Under the pieces are notes generated by a model. The model had not been told where the DNA came from. It saw nothing but the letters and a program-made list of their open reading frames with translations, and made no database searches. A stretch of DNA of 64,000 nucleotides from Cedecea neteri. Lineage in GTDB: Bacteria; Pseudomonadota; Gammaproteobacteria; Enterobacterales; Enterobacteriaceae. Location: contig NZ_CP009459.1 of NCBI RefSeq assembly GCF_000758325.1, positions 372,001 to 436,000 of the forward strand. The letters are read 5' to 3'. This document shows positions 46,885 through 56,455 of the stretch, piece after piece. Positions within the stretch are counted from its first letter, which is position 1. Each line of letters opens with the position of its first letter. The position numbers and the translations under genes were made by a program.

Positions 46885-48432
46885 TTATGCGGCGCTTAAG
46901 GCGCTATGGTTGATGGCCATCAGGGTCATCAGCCGTTCTTCGTTGGCTTCATCGCCGTGCAGCTCGCCGGTCACTCGCCCTTCGCTGAGGGTAATGATCC
47001 GATCCGACACCGCGAGAATCTCCGGCAGGTCGGAAGAGATCACGATCACCGCCACGCCCCGCTTAGCCATATCAAACAGCACCTGATGCACTTCCGATTT
47101 AGTGCCTACGTCAATGCCGCGAGTCGGCTCGTCGACGATCAACACGCGCGGATTCAACGCCATACAGCGCGCCAGAATCACTTTTTGCTGGTTCCCGCCG
47201 GAGAGCTTGCGCACCTCCTGCTCGGCGTTCACCATTTTGATTTGCAGCGCCTGCCGGTAGGACTCAATCAGCGCATCTTCTTTGCGCGGGCTGACGAAGT
47301 AGCGCCAGGTCAGCAGCGACGAAAGGCTGGAGAGCGACAGGTTGTCGCGGATCGACAGGCCCAGCACCGCCCCTTCTTTTTTACGATCTTCCGGCACCAG
47401 CGCGATCCCCTGGTCCAGGGCATGCATCGGGTTTTGCGGCCGGTAAGGTTTGCCGTCCAGCTCGAAGCTGCCGGTGGTAAATTTGTCTGCGCCAAACAGG
47501 CAGCGAGCAACTTCGGTGCGCCCGGCGCCTACCAGCCCGGCGATGCCCAGCACTTCTCCGGTGTGGACGTGGAAACTGATGTCTTTCAACGCAATGCCGT
47601 GCGGATCAAGCGGCGGTTTTTCACGGCTCAGCCCCTTCACCGCCAGGCGGATGGGCTTGTCTGCGTGGTGCGTGAGGCTGGCATCGCGGCGGTTAAACAC
47701 CACGTCGCGGCCGACCATCAGGCGGATAATTTGCTCCACGTTGGTGCCCGCCACGTCGCCGGAGCCGGTATAGCGGCCATCCTGGAACACGGTGAACCGG
47801 TCACAAAGCTGGAAGACTTCATGCAGGCGATGCGTCACATAAATAATGCTGACGCCGCGACCTTTCAGCTCGCGCACCACGCGGTGCAGGCTCTCAACTT
47901 CGCTGTCGCTCAGGGCTGCGGAAGGCTCATCCATAATGATCAGTCGGGCGTTCAGCGTCAGCGCTCTGGCAATCTCAACCATCTGCTGCTGGGCCACGCT
48001 CAGGCGGGCCACGGCGGTCGTTGGCGCGACGTTGAGCTGCAAATAATCCAGAATGACCTGCGCTTCCTGGTTCACCGCTTTGCTGTCGACAATCAGGTTG
48101 CGGCGGCGCGGTTCGCGGCCAAGAAACATGTTTTCCGCCACCGTCATATTGGGCAGCAGGTTAAATTCTTGATAAATCGTGATAATGCCTTTGTTCTGGC
48201 GCACTACCGGCGAGTCATCCGCCGAAAGCGTTTCACCGTTAAACCAGATCTCACCGCGCGTTTGCGGCTGCGCCCCGGCCAGCGCCTTCAGCAGCGTGGA
48301 TTTCCCCGCACCGTTTTCCCCCAGCAGGGCATGGATTTCCCCCTGCCCAACGCTGAGCTGCGCGCTGCTTAACGCCCAGACGCCGGAAAAACTCTTCGCC
48401 AGGTCGGTCACTTTCAGTAAAGGTTGCGACAT
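46885..48432 (-). CDS. Sugar-type ABC transporter ATP-binding protein (probable inositol importer)
   Basis: A 515-residue protein with two tandem ABC cassettes as in RbsA/MglA. The first half has Walker A GENGAGKST, a divergent signature motif LSVAQQQ and Walker B LIIMDEPSAAL. The second half has LSGGNQQK and LIVDEPTRGID, with a degenerate Walker A (GLVGAGRTE), as expected for this class. It follows the binding-protein gene after a GC-rich hairpin and precedes the permease by 11 bases. Confidence 0.92.
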   Translation of the reverse strand: MSQPLLKVTDLAKSFSGVWALSSAQLSVGQGEIHALLGENGAGKSTLLKALAGAQPQTRGEIWFNGETLSADDSPVVRQNKGIITIYQEFNLLPNMTVAENMFLGREPRRRNLIVDSKAVNQEAQVILDYLQLNVAPTTAVARLSVAQQQMVEIARALTLNARLIIMDEPSAALSDSEVESLHRVVRELKGRGVSIIYVTHRLHEVFQLCDRFTVFQDGRYTGSGDVAGTNVEQIIRLMVGRDVVFNRRDASLTHHADKPIRLAVKGLSREKPPLDPHGIALKDISFHVHTGEVLGIAGLVGAGRTEVARCLFGADKFTTGSFELDGKPYRPQNPMHALDQGIALVPEDRKKEGAVLGLSIRDNLSLSSLSSLLTWRYFVSPRKEDALIESYRQALQIKMVNAEQEVRKLSGGNQQKVILARCMALNPRVLIVDEPTRGIDVGTKSEVHQVLFDMAKRGVAVIVISSDLPEILAVSDRIITLSEGRVTGELHGDEANEERLMTLMAINHSALSAA

Positions 48433-48450
48433 CAGACTGCTCCTCTGTTG

Positions 48451-48472
48451 CGCCCGCCCGCGGGCGGACGGG
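48451..48472 (-). other. GC-rich hairpin between binding protein and ATPase genes
   Basis: The perfect palindrome CCGCCCGCGGGCGG (48454-48467) with flanking complementarity lies just after the binding-protein stop. Such hairpins commonly stabilise the upstream mRNA so that the binding protein exceeds the membrane components. Confidence 0.6.
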
Positions 48473-48483
48473 CACGTTCAGAT

Positions 48484-49413
48484 TTATTTGCCGGCTTCGC
48501 CGATACGCTCTGCTTGATCGAGGTTATCTTTGGTGATCATCGTGGGCGCGTAATCTGCCCCGGTGATCGCCTTCTTCTCACGAATGTTGGCCACCAGTTG
48601 GCTCATCGCCGTTTTCACCGCAAAACCAGGGCGCTGATCGGCGGTGGCCGCCATCCAGCCGTCACGCACGCGGGCCAGCGCTTCCGGCACGGCGTCAAAG
48701 CCGGTCACCAGCACTTCACCTGGCTTCATGCCCTGGCCCTGCAGCGCTTCAATCGCACCGAGCGCCATATCATCGTTAGCGGAGAGGATCACCTGAGGCT
48801 TTTTCGGCAGCGATGGCAGGACGCTTTCAACGATGCGCATACCTTCAGAACGCATCCAGTTCCCGGTCTGATCGGCGACGATCTTGTATTTGTCACCCCC
48901 GGCTTTCAGGCCGTCGCGGATCCCTTTGGTACGTTCGATATTGGAAGAGGAGCCTGGCTGCCCGGTCAGCAGCACGATGTCCGCGCCGTCAGGGAATTTG
49001 GCTTTCACAAAATCAGCGACGGCCTGGCCACCTTTGTAGTTGTTGGCACCAAAGTGCGGTACCGGCTTGTCGCTGGCAACCGAGCGGTCCAGAGTCACCA
49101 CCGGCAGTTTGGCATCCTGAATTTCCCCTACCGCGCTCGACACGGCGTTAACGTCGTTTGGCGAAACGATAAACCCCTGAGCGCCACGGGTGATGGCGTT
49201 TTCCAGGTCCGCGACCTGCTTAGGCGAGCTGCCCTGGCTGTCGAGAACCTGCAGCTTGACGCCCATCTCTTTGGCGGCCTGCACGGCGGTGCGCTGCATA
49301 TGCACTTCAAACGGCATCGCAAGGTTGGGGGTGCTAAAAACAATCTGTTCGTTTTCGGCCAGCGCCGGAGCCGTGGTCAGGGCGATGAGGGCGGCGAGGA
49401 TCAGCTTTTTCAT
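48484..49413 (-). CDS. Periplasmic sugar-binding protein (probable inositol importer)
   Basis: A 309-residue periplasmic-binding-protein-like protein of the RbsB/type 1 family. Signal peptide 1-19 ends at PALA-EN. NDVNAVSSAV, LDRSV, GQPGSSSNIER and SANDDMALGAIEA are conserved ligand-site segments. It heads the ABC transporter genes, 35 bases after iolG. The ligand is inferred from the surrounding inositol genes. Confidence 0.92.
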   Translation of the reverse strand: MKKLILAALIALTTAPALAENEQIVFSTPNLAMPFEVHMQRTAVQAAKEMGVKLQVLDSQGSSPKQVADLENAITRGAQGFIVSPNDVNAVSSAVGEIQDAKLPVVTLDRSVASDKPVPHFGANNYKGGQAVADFVKAKFPDGADIVLLTGQPGSSSNIERTKGIRDGLKAGGDKYKIVADQTGNWMRSEGMRIVESVLPSLPKKPQVILSANDDMALGAIEALQGQGMKPGEVLVTGFDAVPEALARVRDGWMAATADQRPGFAVKTAMSQLVANIREKKAITGADYAPTMITKDNLDQAERIGEAGK

Positions 49414-49448
49414 TGTTATCTCTCTTCTATGTGTAGGGTCTTCGGAGG

Positions 49449-50435
49449 TTACAAAGCAACTTCGCGCTGGCTACGCAGTGACTCCAGCGCCTTGTCGGCC
49501 AGGTACAGGGCGCGTTCACCGTCATCGCCGCTGCACTCGGGTTTGGCCTCGCCGCGCAGGACGGCAACAAAGTGCTGCCATTCGGCGGCGTAGGCATCTT
49601 TGTAGCGCTGGAGGAAGAAATGTTCTGGCAATGCGCTGGTGTTGCCGCCGTCGCCGAAGAATTGAACCTGGTTTTCCAGGATATTGCCCGCTGTCAGCAG
49701 GCCCTTAGCGCCGTGCAGCTCCAGACGCTGGTCGTAGCCATAGGCCGAGCGGCGGCTGTTGACGATAGTCGCCAGCGCCCCGGAGGCATATTTCAGGACG
49801 ATAAAAGCGGTATCGATGTCGCCCGCTTCGCCAATCGCCGGATCCACCAGATTGCTGCCCTGGGCATACACGGCCACCGGCTCTTCACCCATGATGAAGC
49901 GAGCCATATCAAAATCATGAATGGTCATGTCGCGGAACATGCCGCCGGAGACACGCACATATTCAGCGGGCGGCGGCGACGGGTCGCGGGAAATAATCAT
50001 CAGCGATTCCGGCGTGCCAATGCGCCCCTGCAGCGCTTCGTTTTTCAGCTTGCGGAACTGCGGATCAAAGCGACGGTTAAAGCCGATAAACAGCGGCACA
50101 TTATGTGCTTTCACCACTTTCAGGCAGTCGCGCACGCGGGCCAGATCCAGATGTACCGGCTTTTCGCAGAAGATCGCTTTGCCGTGTCTGGCGGCCAGCT
50201 CAATCAGGTCGGCGTGGGTGTCGGTCGCCGAGGCGATTAGCACCGCATGAACCTCCGGGTCACTCATCGCCTGGGCAACGCTCTGCTGGCGCGCCTGGTA
50301 TTTTTCAGCAATGCGCGCGGCGTTTTCTGCATTAGGATCGACAACGGACCAGAGGGTGGAATGGGGATGGGCGGCAATATTGGCGGCGTGGATTTGGCCG
50401 ATACGGCCTGCGCCCAGTAAAGCAATGTTAAACAT
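49449..50435 (-). CDS. iolG: myo-inositol 2-dehydrogenase
   Basis: A 328-residue Gfo/Idh/MocA enzyme oxidising myo-inositol to scyllo-inosose, the first catabolic step. The NAD motif GAGRIG is at 8-13, the EKP catalytic motif at 91-93 and the MFRDMTIHDFDMARF active-site helix with its histidine is present. It is the first gene of the downstream iol transcription unit, behind a 318-base control region. Confidence 0.92.
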   Translation of the reverse strand: MFNIALLGAGRIGQIHAANIAAHPHSTLWSVVDPNAENAARIAEKYQARQQSVAQAMSDPEVHAVLIASATDTHADLIELAARHGKAIFCEKPVHLDLARVRDCLKVVKAHNVPLFIGFNRRFDPQFRKLKNEALQGRIGTPESLMIISRDPSPPPAEYVRVSGGMFRDMTIHDFDMARFIMGEEPVAVYAQGSNLVDPAIGEAGDIDTAFIVLKYASGALATIVNSRRSAYGYDQRLELHGAKGLLTAGNILENQVQFFGDGGNTSALPEHFFLQRYKDAYAAEWQHFVAVLRGEAKPECSGDDGERALYLADKALESLRSQREVAL

Positions 50436-50709
50436 GGCGGCTCCCGAGAGTGGTGTTGCAGTAGGGTCATGAGCCGGGTCTTCCGGCTTTCACATGCAGC
50501 TGAATAACGACGCCTTAAATAAAACATTTATTTCATTTTAATGCAGAGTGAAAACTTCATTTTTGCGCAGGGGTTAACATTTTGATAATTTATCGGCTGT
50601 ATTTTGTTAGCAAAATCACAACGCCGAATGAATTAAAACCTGTACAGAGAAGGGATTTGAGAGGAAGAGCGCGCCCATGTTGCAGCGCCAGAGGAAAAGA
50701 AAGTGAAAA
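50436..50709 (-). promoter_or_regulatory. Control region upstream of iolG
   Basis: AT-rich, gene-free region. The minus strand contains TGAAATAAATGTTTTATTT (50540-50517 area), a near-palindromic element sharing TGAAATAAA with the putative IolR sites at 50710 and 54243. A -10-like TTAAAAT lies just upstream. Regulation by IolR is inferred. Confidence 0.45.
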
Positions 50710-50724
50710 TGAAATAAACATTCC
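50710..50724. promoter_or_regulatory. Putative IolR operator between iolD and iolG
   Basis: TGAAATAAACATTCC is identical at 14 of 15 positions to the element at 54243-54257 in the iolA-iolR gap. Both fit GAA-N7-TTC. It overlaps the left arm of the iolD terminator. Confidence 0.5.
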
Positions 50725-50747
50725 GCCAGATAGTCCAGCGGAATGTT
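50711..50747 (-). terminator. Terminator of the iolA-iolD unit
   Basis: A perfect ten-pair stem AACATTCCGC/GCGGAATGTT with an 11-base loop, followed on the minus strand by TATTTCATTTT. It begins seven bases after the iolD stop. Confidence 0.75.
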
Positions 50748-50753
50748 AAAGGG

Positions 50754-52682
50754 TTAGTATTGGCGGGCGTTTTTAAGCTTAGCGGCGGTTTGCTCCGCGG
50801 CATCGGCCACCGCGCTCGAACGCGAAACCTGGGCATCACCGGTGCGCCACCAGGCCTCGTAGTCGTGAGTCATGGTTTTAGGCAGCACTTTGATATCCAG
50901 CAGCGTTGGCCCCGGCTCCTGACGAGATGCCTCCAGCGCGGCTAGCAGCTCCGCCTCGCTGTTGACCCGCCAGGCTTTGCAGCCGTAGCTTTCGGCATTT
51001 TGAGCAAAATCCACCTTCACCAGCGGACCATCCAGCCTGCCGCTGTGCGGATTTCGATGGCGGTTTTCGGTACCAAAACTGCCCATGCCGTGGCCCATCT
51101 GCAGGTTATTGATGCAGCCGAACCCGGCGTTATCGAACAGCAGAATGGTGATTTTTATCCCTTCCTGCACGGCGGTTTGCAGCTCGGAATGCAGCATCAG
51201 GTAAGAACCGTCCCCCACCATCGCATACACCGGCTGCTGCGGCTTCGCGAGCTTTGCCCCTACCGCCGCGGCTACCTCGTAGCCCATACACGAATAGCCG
51301 TATTCGAGGTGATAGCTGTCCGGCGTTTTTACCTGCCACAGGCGCTGTAAATCCCCCGGCAGAGAACCCGCCGCGCCCACCACGATAGCGTCATCTTCAA
51401 TATGCTGATTCACCAGGCCCAGCACGCGGGTTTGGGTTAATGAAGTGCCTAGCTCGCGGCTGTATTCCTGCAATGTTTCGTCCAGATGGCCCGCCACTTC
51501 CGGGGCTTCTCCTGTCTGCCATTGCCGCGTCCACAGCCGCTGGCACTCCTCGCGCCAGGCCGCTTTAGCGTTTGCTGCCTCGTTATGCCAGGCGGCGTGA
51601 TAGCCAGCCAGATGCAGCCCGGCAGCCAACTGCTCAAGCCCAATCCGGGCATCGGCCACCAGCGGCGTGGCGTCCAGCTTAAGGGCGTCGAATTCGGCCA
51701 CGTTCAGCAGCAGGTAGTCAGCCTCGGGTGAAAACAGTGATTTCGAGCCGGTGGTAAAATCGGTCAGCCGTGTCCCCACGCCGATGATTAAATCCGCCTT
51801 CGGAGCCAGCAGGTTAGCCGCCAGACCGCCTGTTACTCCGAGGCCCCCCAGATTAAGTGAGTGCTCGCTTACAACTGCACCTTTCCCGGCCTGTGTTTCG
51901 GCAAACGGCAGCCCGAAGCGCTCCACAAAATCCTGAAAAGCCCGATGCGCGCCGGAATAGCGAACCCCGCCACCGCAAATAACCAGCGGCCGACGCTTGC
52001 TGGCAATGAGCTTTAGCGCGGTCTGCAGCCGGTTTTCATCCGGCGGACGCCGCTCGAGATGGTGCACTCGCCGGGCAAAGAAGCTTTGCGGGTAATCCCA
52101 GGCTTCACCCTGCACGTCCTGTGGCAGGCAAATCGTTACCGCGCCGGTATCAGCGGGGTTAGTAAGCACTCGCATGGCACTAATCATGGCGCTCATCAGC
52201 TGTTCAGGGCGGTTGATTCTGTCCCAGTAGCGGGACACCGGCCGGAAGCAGTCGTTGGTGCTAATGCTCAGGTCATGAAACTGCTCGATTTGCTGGAGCA
52301 CCGGGTCCGGCTGCCGGCTGGCATAGATGTCGCCGGGCAAGAGCAGCAGCGGAATGCGGTTGGCAGTAGCCGTTGCGGCGGCAGTCACCATATTGGCAGC
52401 TCCCGGTCCCACGGAGGAGGTCACGGCATAAATCCTCTGCCGCTTGTGCTGCCTGGCGAAGCCGGTGGCGATATGCGCCATCCCCTGCTCGTTACAGCCC
52501 TGATGCACCTTCAGGTGCCCGGGGTCTTCCTCCAGCGCCTGCCCAAGGCCGAGCACGTTGCCGTGCCCGAAAATGGTCATTACGCCTTCTATAAACGGCT
52601 GCTCCTGCCCGTCAATTTCTACGTACTGCTGGTTTAAAAACCTGACCAGCGCCTGCGCCATGGTCATGCGTTGTGTGGTCAT
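50754..52682 (-). CDS. iolD: 3D-(3,5/4)-trihydroxycyclohexane-1,2-dione acylhydrolase
   Basis: A 642-residue thiamine-diphosphate enzyme that opens the cyclohexane ring of the inositol breakdown intermediate. The N-terminal catalytic Glu lies in [13 protein letters not shown], and the ThDP motif [19 protein letters not shown] ends with the expected NN. It lies 11 bases after iolA, so both form one transcript, closed by a terminator. Confidence 0.96.
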   Translation of the reverse strand: MTTQRMTMAQALVRFLNQQYVEIDGQEQPFIEGVMTIFGHGNVLGLGQALEEDPGHLKVHQGCNEQGMAHIATGFARQHKRQRIYAVTSSVGPGAANMVTAAATATANRIPLLLLPGDIYASRQPDPVLQQIEQFHDLSISTNDCFRPVSRYWDRINRPEQLMSAMISAMRVLTNPADTGAVTICLPQDVQGEAWDYPQSFFARRVHHLERRPPDENRLQTALKLIASKRRPLVICGGGVRYSGAHRAFQDFVERFGLPFAETQAGKGAVVSEHSLNLGGLGVTGGLAANLLAPKADLIIGVGTRLTDFTTGSKSLFSPEADYLLLNVAEFDALKLDATPLVADARIGLEQLAAGLHLAGYHAAWHNEAANAKAAWREECQRLWTRQWQTGEAPEVAGHLDETLQEYSRELGTSLTQTRVLGLVNQHIEDDAIVVGAAGSLPGDLQRLWQVKTPDSYHLEYGYSCMGYEVAAAVGAKLAKPQQPVYAMVGDGSYLMLHSELQTAVQEGIKITILLFDNAGFGCINNLQMGHGMGSFGTENRHRNPHSGRLDGPLVKVDFAQNAESYGCKAWRVNSEAELLAALEASRQEPGPTLLDIKVLPKTMTHDYEAWWRTGDAQVSRSSAVADAAEQTAAKLKNARQY

Positions 52683-52693
52683 CTTTCCTCCCC

Positions 52694-54199
52694 TTAGCCC
52701 AGCGTCGGCATTGAGAATGCAGATCCTTGCTGATGGCTGGTTTCCGGCCAGCGGGCAGTAACGGTTTTCATCCGCGTGTAGAAACGCACGCCGTCACTGC
52801 CGTGCACGTTCAGCGGCCCGAAGATAGAACGCTTCCAGCCGCCAAAGCTGTGGAAAGCCATCGGCACCGGGATAGGCACATTGACACCAACCATGCCCAC
52901 CAGGACTTCTTCTGTAAAGCGCCTGGCCGTGCCGCCGTCACGGGTAAAAATCGCCGTGCCGTTGCCGTATTCGTGTTTGTTGATCAGATCCAGCGCGCTG
53001 GCGTAATCCGGCACTCTTACCACGCTCAGCACCGGGCCGAAGATCTCTTCTTTATAAATGGTCATCTCAGGCGTGACATGGTCAAACAGCGTTGGGCCAA
53101 CAAAATAGCCGCCTTCGTGGCCTGCCAGCTTGAGGCCACGGCCATCCACGCGCAGCGTCGCGCCCTGCTGCTCTCCGCTATCAATATAGCCCAGCACTTT
53201 CGCCCGGTGCGGCGCGGAAATCAGCGGCCCCATTTCGTTTTCCGGCTCCAGCCCAAGCCCCGGCCCCACACGCAGCGTAGCAAGCTGTTTTTCCAGCCCC
53301 GTGCACAGCGCATCTGCAGTTTCATCCCCCACAGCGACCACCACCGAAAGCGCCATGCAGCGTTCCCCGGCGGCACCAAAAGCCGCCCCCATAATGGCGT
53401 TAGTCGCCATATCCAGATCGGCATCCGGCATCAAAATGCAGTGGTTTTTTGCCCCGCCCAGCGCCTGGCAGCGCTTACCGTGGGCAGAAGCAGTCTGGTA
53501 AATGTATTCGGCAATCGGCGTTGAGCCGACAAAGCTGACGGCCTGAACTCTCGGGTCGGTCAGCAATACGTCCACGGCTTCTTTATCGCCCTGCACCACG
53601 TTGAACACGCCGTCCGGCAGCCCGGCTTCCTTCAGCAACTGAGCCAGCCGCAGCGACAGCGACGGATCTTTTTCCGACGGCTTGAGCACAAAGGTATTCC
53701 CGGTTGCCAGCGCAATGGGGAACATCCACATCGGCACCATCGCCGGGAAATTAAACGGCGTGATCCCCGCACAGACGCCAAGCGGCTGCATCAGAGAATG
53801 GCTGTCCACGCCCGTTCCTACGTTGGCCGAATGCTCACCTTTTTGCAGATGCGGGATGCCACAGGCGAACTCCACCACTTCAAGGCCACGGGTCAGCTCG
53901 CCCACCGCGTCAGAATAGACTTTGCCGTGCTCTTCGCTAATGAGCTTCGCCAGGCCGTCCATGTGTTCCTCAAGCAGGCTTTTAAAGCGGAACATCACGC
54001 GGGCGCGCTTAAGCGGAGACTGGCGAGCCCAGCCCGGAAACGCCTGCTGGGCAGCGGCAATGGCCTGCTCCGTCTGCCTGGCCGTGCTCATGGCGACCTG
54101 GCGGATCTGCGCGCCGGTCGCCGGGTTAAAGATCGCCTGTACCCGCTGGCCTTCGCCCGCGACGCATTCACCGTGGATAAAATTCGCTACCGTCTCCAT
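52694..54199 (-). CDS. iolA: Methylmalonate-semialdehyde dehydrogenase (malonate-semialdehyde dehydrogenase)
   Basis: A 501-residue CoA-dependent aldehyde dehydrogenase producing acetyl-CoA from malonate semialdehyde. Catalytic Cys281 is in GERCMALS and the oxyanion Asn150 in ITPFNFP. The start [10 protein letters not shown] at 54199 gives the family length; a 20-codon upstream extension runs through the promoter region and is rejected. It is the last catabolic step of the pathway and the first gene of the iolA-iolD unit, divergent from iolR. Confidence 0.93.
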   Translation of the reverse strand: METVANFIHGECVAGEGQRVQAIFNPATGAQIRQVAMSTARQTEQAIAAAQQAFPGWARQSPLKRARVMFRFKSLLEEHMDGLAKLISEEHGKVYSDAVGELTRGLEVVEFACGIPHLQKGEHSANVGTGVDSHSLMQPLGVCAGITPFNFPAMVPMWMFPIALATGNTFVLKPSEKDPSLSLRLAQLLKEAGLPDGVFNVVQGDKEAVDVLLTDPRVQAVSFVGSTPIAEYIYQTASAHGKRCQALGGAKNHCILMPDADLDMATNAIMGAAFGAAGERCMALSVVVAVGDETADALCTGLEKQLATLRVGPGLGLEPENEMGPLISAPHRAKVLGYIDSGEQQGATLRVDGRGLKLAGHEGGYFVGPTLFDHVTPEMTIYKEEIFGPVLSVVRVPDYASALDLINKHEYGNGTAIFTRDGGTARRFTEEVLVGMVGVNVPIPVPMAFHSFGGWKRSIFGPLNVHGSDGVRFYTRMKTVTARWPETSHQQGSAFSMPTLG

Positions 54200-54242
54200 C
54201 TCTGGCCTCTTGCTGTTAGGGTTGTCTCCCGAACACTGTATA

Positions 54243-54257
54243 TGAAACAAACATTCC
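54243..54257. promoter_or_regulatory. Putative IolR operator in the iolA-iolR gap
   Basis: TGAAACAAACATTCC, near-identical to the copy at 50710-50724, lies 44 bases upstream of the iolA ATG. Rhizobial IolR, also an RpiR protein, is reported to bind GGAA-N6-TTCC, which this resembles. Assignment is by position and repetition. Confidence 0.55.
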
Positions 54258-54281
54258 ATTTTAAGTTGAAATAAAATAAAT

Positions 54282-54300
54282 GTTGATTATTGTGATCAAC
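54282..54300. promoter_or_regulatory. Palindrome GTTGAT-N7-ATCAAC in the iolA-iolR gap
   Basis: A perfect six-base dyad separated by seven bases, midway between the divergent iolA and iolR genes. It could be an operator for IolR or another regulator; the motif recurs nowhere else that I noticed. Confidence 0.4.
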
Positions 54301-54448
54301 ACTTCGTTTTTATGTTAACCCGCAGAATGAGGTGCAAAGACTGAGAGGTCGGCTGCGTTTCAGCCTCCACCAGTTTTGGTGCATCTGTTTCATTTTTGCC
54401 GGGACTACGCTTAAATACGTTTCAGCAAATACTTTTGAGGATGGCAAA

Positions 54449-55300
54449 TTGACCACGGCGACAACCCTGAGCGAACTCCAGCAGCAGATCCGCGACCGCT
54501 ACGACAGCCTGAGCAAAAGGCTGCAGCAGGTTTCCCGTTACGTGCTGGATAACACCAACAGCGTGGCATTTGATACCGTGGCCGCCATTGCCGAGCGGGC
54601 CGAGGTGCCGCCCTCTACGCTTATCCGTTTTGCCAATGCCTTTGATTTCAGCGGGTTCAACGAAATGAAACAGCTGTTTCGCATGAATCTGGTGGAAGAG
54701 ACAGCCAGCTATACCGACCGGGCGAGATTATTCCGGGAACTGGGCAGCGAGGCCGTGCCGGAAACGCCGCTGGATATTTTGCAGGAGTTTGCCCGCTCCA
54801 ATGCTCAGGCCCTGCAGCAGCTGGCCGCCCGTACCGAACCGGAAATGCTGCAGCGTGCCGTGGAATTGCTTGCCGAAGCCGACACGATCTACGTTGTCGG
54901 CCTGCGTCGCTCCTTTAGCGTGGCGGCCTATCTGACCTACGCCCTGAGCCACCTGGATTGCCGCGCCGTGCTGCTGGACGGGCTTGGCGGGATGCTGCGT
55001 GAGCAGGTCAACCGGGTGAAAGCGAAAGATATTGTGGTGTCGATAAGCTTCTCCCCGTACGCCGAAGAGACGCTGATGGTGAGTGAAATTGCCGCCCAGG
55101 CGGGCGCTCGCCAGATAGTGATCACGGACAGCCAAATTAGCCCGTTTGCAACGTTTAGCGATCTCTGTTTTGTGGTGAAAGAGGCGCAGGTAGACGCTTT
55201 TCGTTCGCAGTCCGCCACGCTTTGTTTGGTGCAGTCGCTAATGGTGGCACTGGCGTATTACCAGGGTACGCCGCACAGCGCGCTCTCGCCGGAGGCCTGA
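54449..55300 (+). CDS. iolR: RpiR-family repressor of the inositol operon
   Basis: A 283-residue regulator with an N-terminal RpiR helix-turn-helix (about 1-80, including AERAEVPPSTLIRFANAF) and a C-terminal SIS sugar-phosphate-binding domain (about 120-270). No ATG is available near the N-terminus; the TTG at 54449 has GAGGA seven bases upstream and gives family length, so it is preferred to a GTG at 54332. It is divergent from iolA-iolD and followed by yghZ on the same strand. Confidence 0.88.
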   Translation: MTTATTLSELQQQIRDRYDSLSKRLQQVSRYVLDNTNSVAFDTVAAIAERAEVPPSTLIRFANAFDFSGFNEMKQLFRMNLVEETASYTDRARLFRELGSEAVPETPLDILQEFARSNAQALQQLAARTEPEMLQRAVELLAEADTIYVVGLRRSFSVAAYLTYALSHLDCRAVLLDGLGGMLREQVNRVKAKDIVVSISFSPYAEETLMVSEIAAQAGARQIVITDSQISPFATFSDLCFVVKEAQVDAFRSQSATLCLVQSLMVALAYYQGTPHSALSPEA

Positions 55301-55336
55301 TTTTCGGATTGCCGAATGTCTCCGCAGGGTTAAGAT

Positions 55337-55350
55337 GGAAACAATGTTTC
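55337..55350. promoter_or_regulatory. IolR-like motif in front of yghZ
   Basis: GGAAACAATGTTTC contains the palindrome GAAAC-N3-GTTTC and fits the GAA-N7-TTC pattern of the two iol elements. It is 30 bases before the yghZ ATG. Confidence 0.4.
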
Positions 55351-55379
55351 AAAAATAACTCTTACCCTAAGGAGACATC

Positions 55380-56420
55380 ATGCCCTACGAAGCCAGCCCG
55401 TCGCGTTATCAATCCATGCAGTATCGCTTCTGCGGTCAGAGTGGCCTGCAGCTGCCCGCGCTTTCTCTTGGCCTGTGGCACAGTTTTGGCGGCGTGAGCC
55501 CGCTGGAATCCCAGCGCGATCTGCTGCGCACCGCGTTCGATCTTGGCATTACGCATTTCGATCTGGCGAATAACTACGGGCCACCTCCGGGCTCGGCGGA
55601 AGAAAACTTTGGCCGCCTGCTGAAGCAGGATTTTAGCGGCTACCGAGACGAGCTGATTATCGCCACCAAAGCGGGGTATGACATGTGGCCAGGCCCTTAT
55701 GGCTCCGGCGGCTCACGTAAGTACCTGCTGGCGAGTCTGGATCAGAGCCTGAAGCGCATGGGGCTGGAATACGTCGATATTTTCTATTCCCATCGCGTCG
55801 ATGAGAGAACGCCGATGGAAGAAACGGCCAGCGCCCTGGCTCACACAGTGCAAAGCGGCAAAGCGCTTTATGTCGGGATCTCCTCTTACTCCTCCGAAAG
55901 AACACAGAAAATGGCCGATCTGCTGCGAGAATGGAAAATTCCGCTGCTTATTCACCAACCCTCCTACAACCTGTTAAACCGCTGGGTCGATAAAAGCGGG
56001 CTGCTGGACACGCTGCAGCACAACGGCAGCGGCTGCATCGCCTTTACCCCGCTCGCCCAGGGCCTGCTGACCGGCAAATACCTGAACGGCATCCCGGAAG
56101 GTTCAAGGATGCAGGTGGAAGGCAAAAAAATTCGCGGGCTGAATGAAAAGATGCTGACCGAGGCGAATCTCAGCAGCCTGCGCTTGCTCAACGAAATGGC
56201 GCAACAGCGCGGCCAGACAATGGCGCAGATGGCGCTGAGCTGGCTGCTGAAAGATGAACGCGTCACCTCCGTGCTGATTGGTGCCAGCCGGGCAGAACAG
56301 CTCAAAGAGAATGTGAAAGCGCTGGATAATTTGCACTTTACGGCAGAAGAGCTGGAGAGAATTGACCGCCACGTCGCCGATGGCGAGCTAAATCTGTGGC
56401 AGGCATCGTCCGACAAATAA
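55380..56420 (+). CDS. gpr: L-glyceraldehyde 3-phosphate reductase (aldo-keto reductase YghZ)
   Basis: A 346-residue AKR14-type aldo-keto reductase, the length of E. coli YghZ/Gpr. The catalytic tetrad is visible: Asp and Tyr in FDLANNYGP, Lys in ATKAGYD, His in FYSHRVD. It reduces L-glyceraldehyde 3-phosphate and methylglyoxal with NADPH. AAGGAG precedes the ATG by seven bases. It follows iolR on the same strand, 79 bases downstream, with an IolR-like motif between them, so a regulatory link to inositol use is possible. Confidence 0.95.
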   Translation: MPYEASPSRYQSMQYRFCGQSGLQLPALSLGLWHSFGGVSPLESQRDLLRTAFDLGITHFDLANNYGPPPGSAEENFGRLLKQDFSGYRDELIIATKAGYDMWPGPYGSGGSRKYLLASLDQSLKRMGLEYVDIFYSHRVDERTPMEETASALAHTVQSGKALYVGISSYSSERTQKMADLLREWKIPLLIHQPSYNLLNRWVDKSGLLDTLQHNGSGCIAFTPLAQGLLTGKYLNGIPEGSRMQVEGKKIRGLNEKMLTEANLSSLRLLNEMAQQRGQTMAQMALSWLLKDERVTSVLIGASRAEQLKENVKALDNLHFTAEELERIDRHVADGELNLWQASSDK

Positions 56421-56424
56421 AAGC

Positions 56425-56455
56425 AAAAGCCCCTGTAAACAGGGGCTTAGTTTTT
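56425..56455. terminator. Bidirectional terminator between yghZ and yqhA
   Basis: AAGCCCCTG-TAAA-CAGGGGCTT with AGTTTTT on the plus side and TTTTGCTTTT on the minus side. It overlaps the yqhA stop and serves both convergent genes. Confidence 0.92.

Noticed and set aside
46906..48372. A 488-codon open frame antisense to the ABC ATPase gene
   Set aside because: Antisense shadow of a well-supported double-cassette ATPase.
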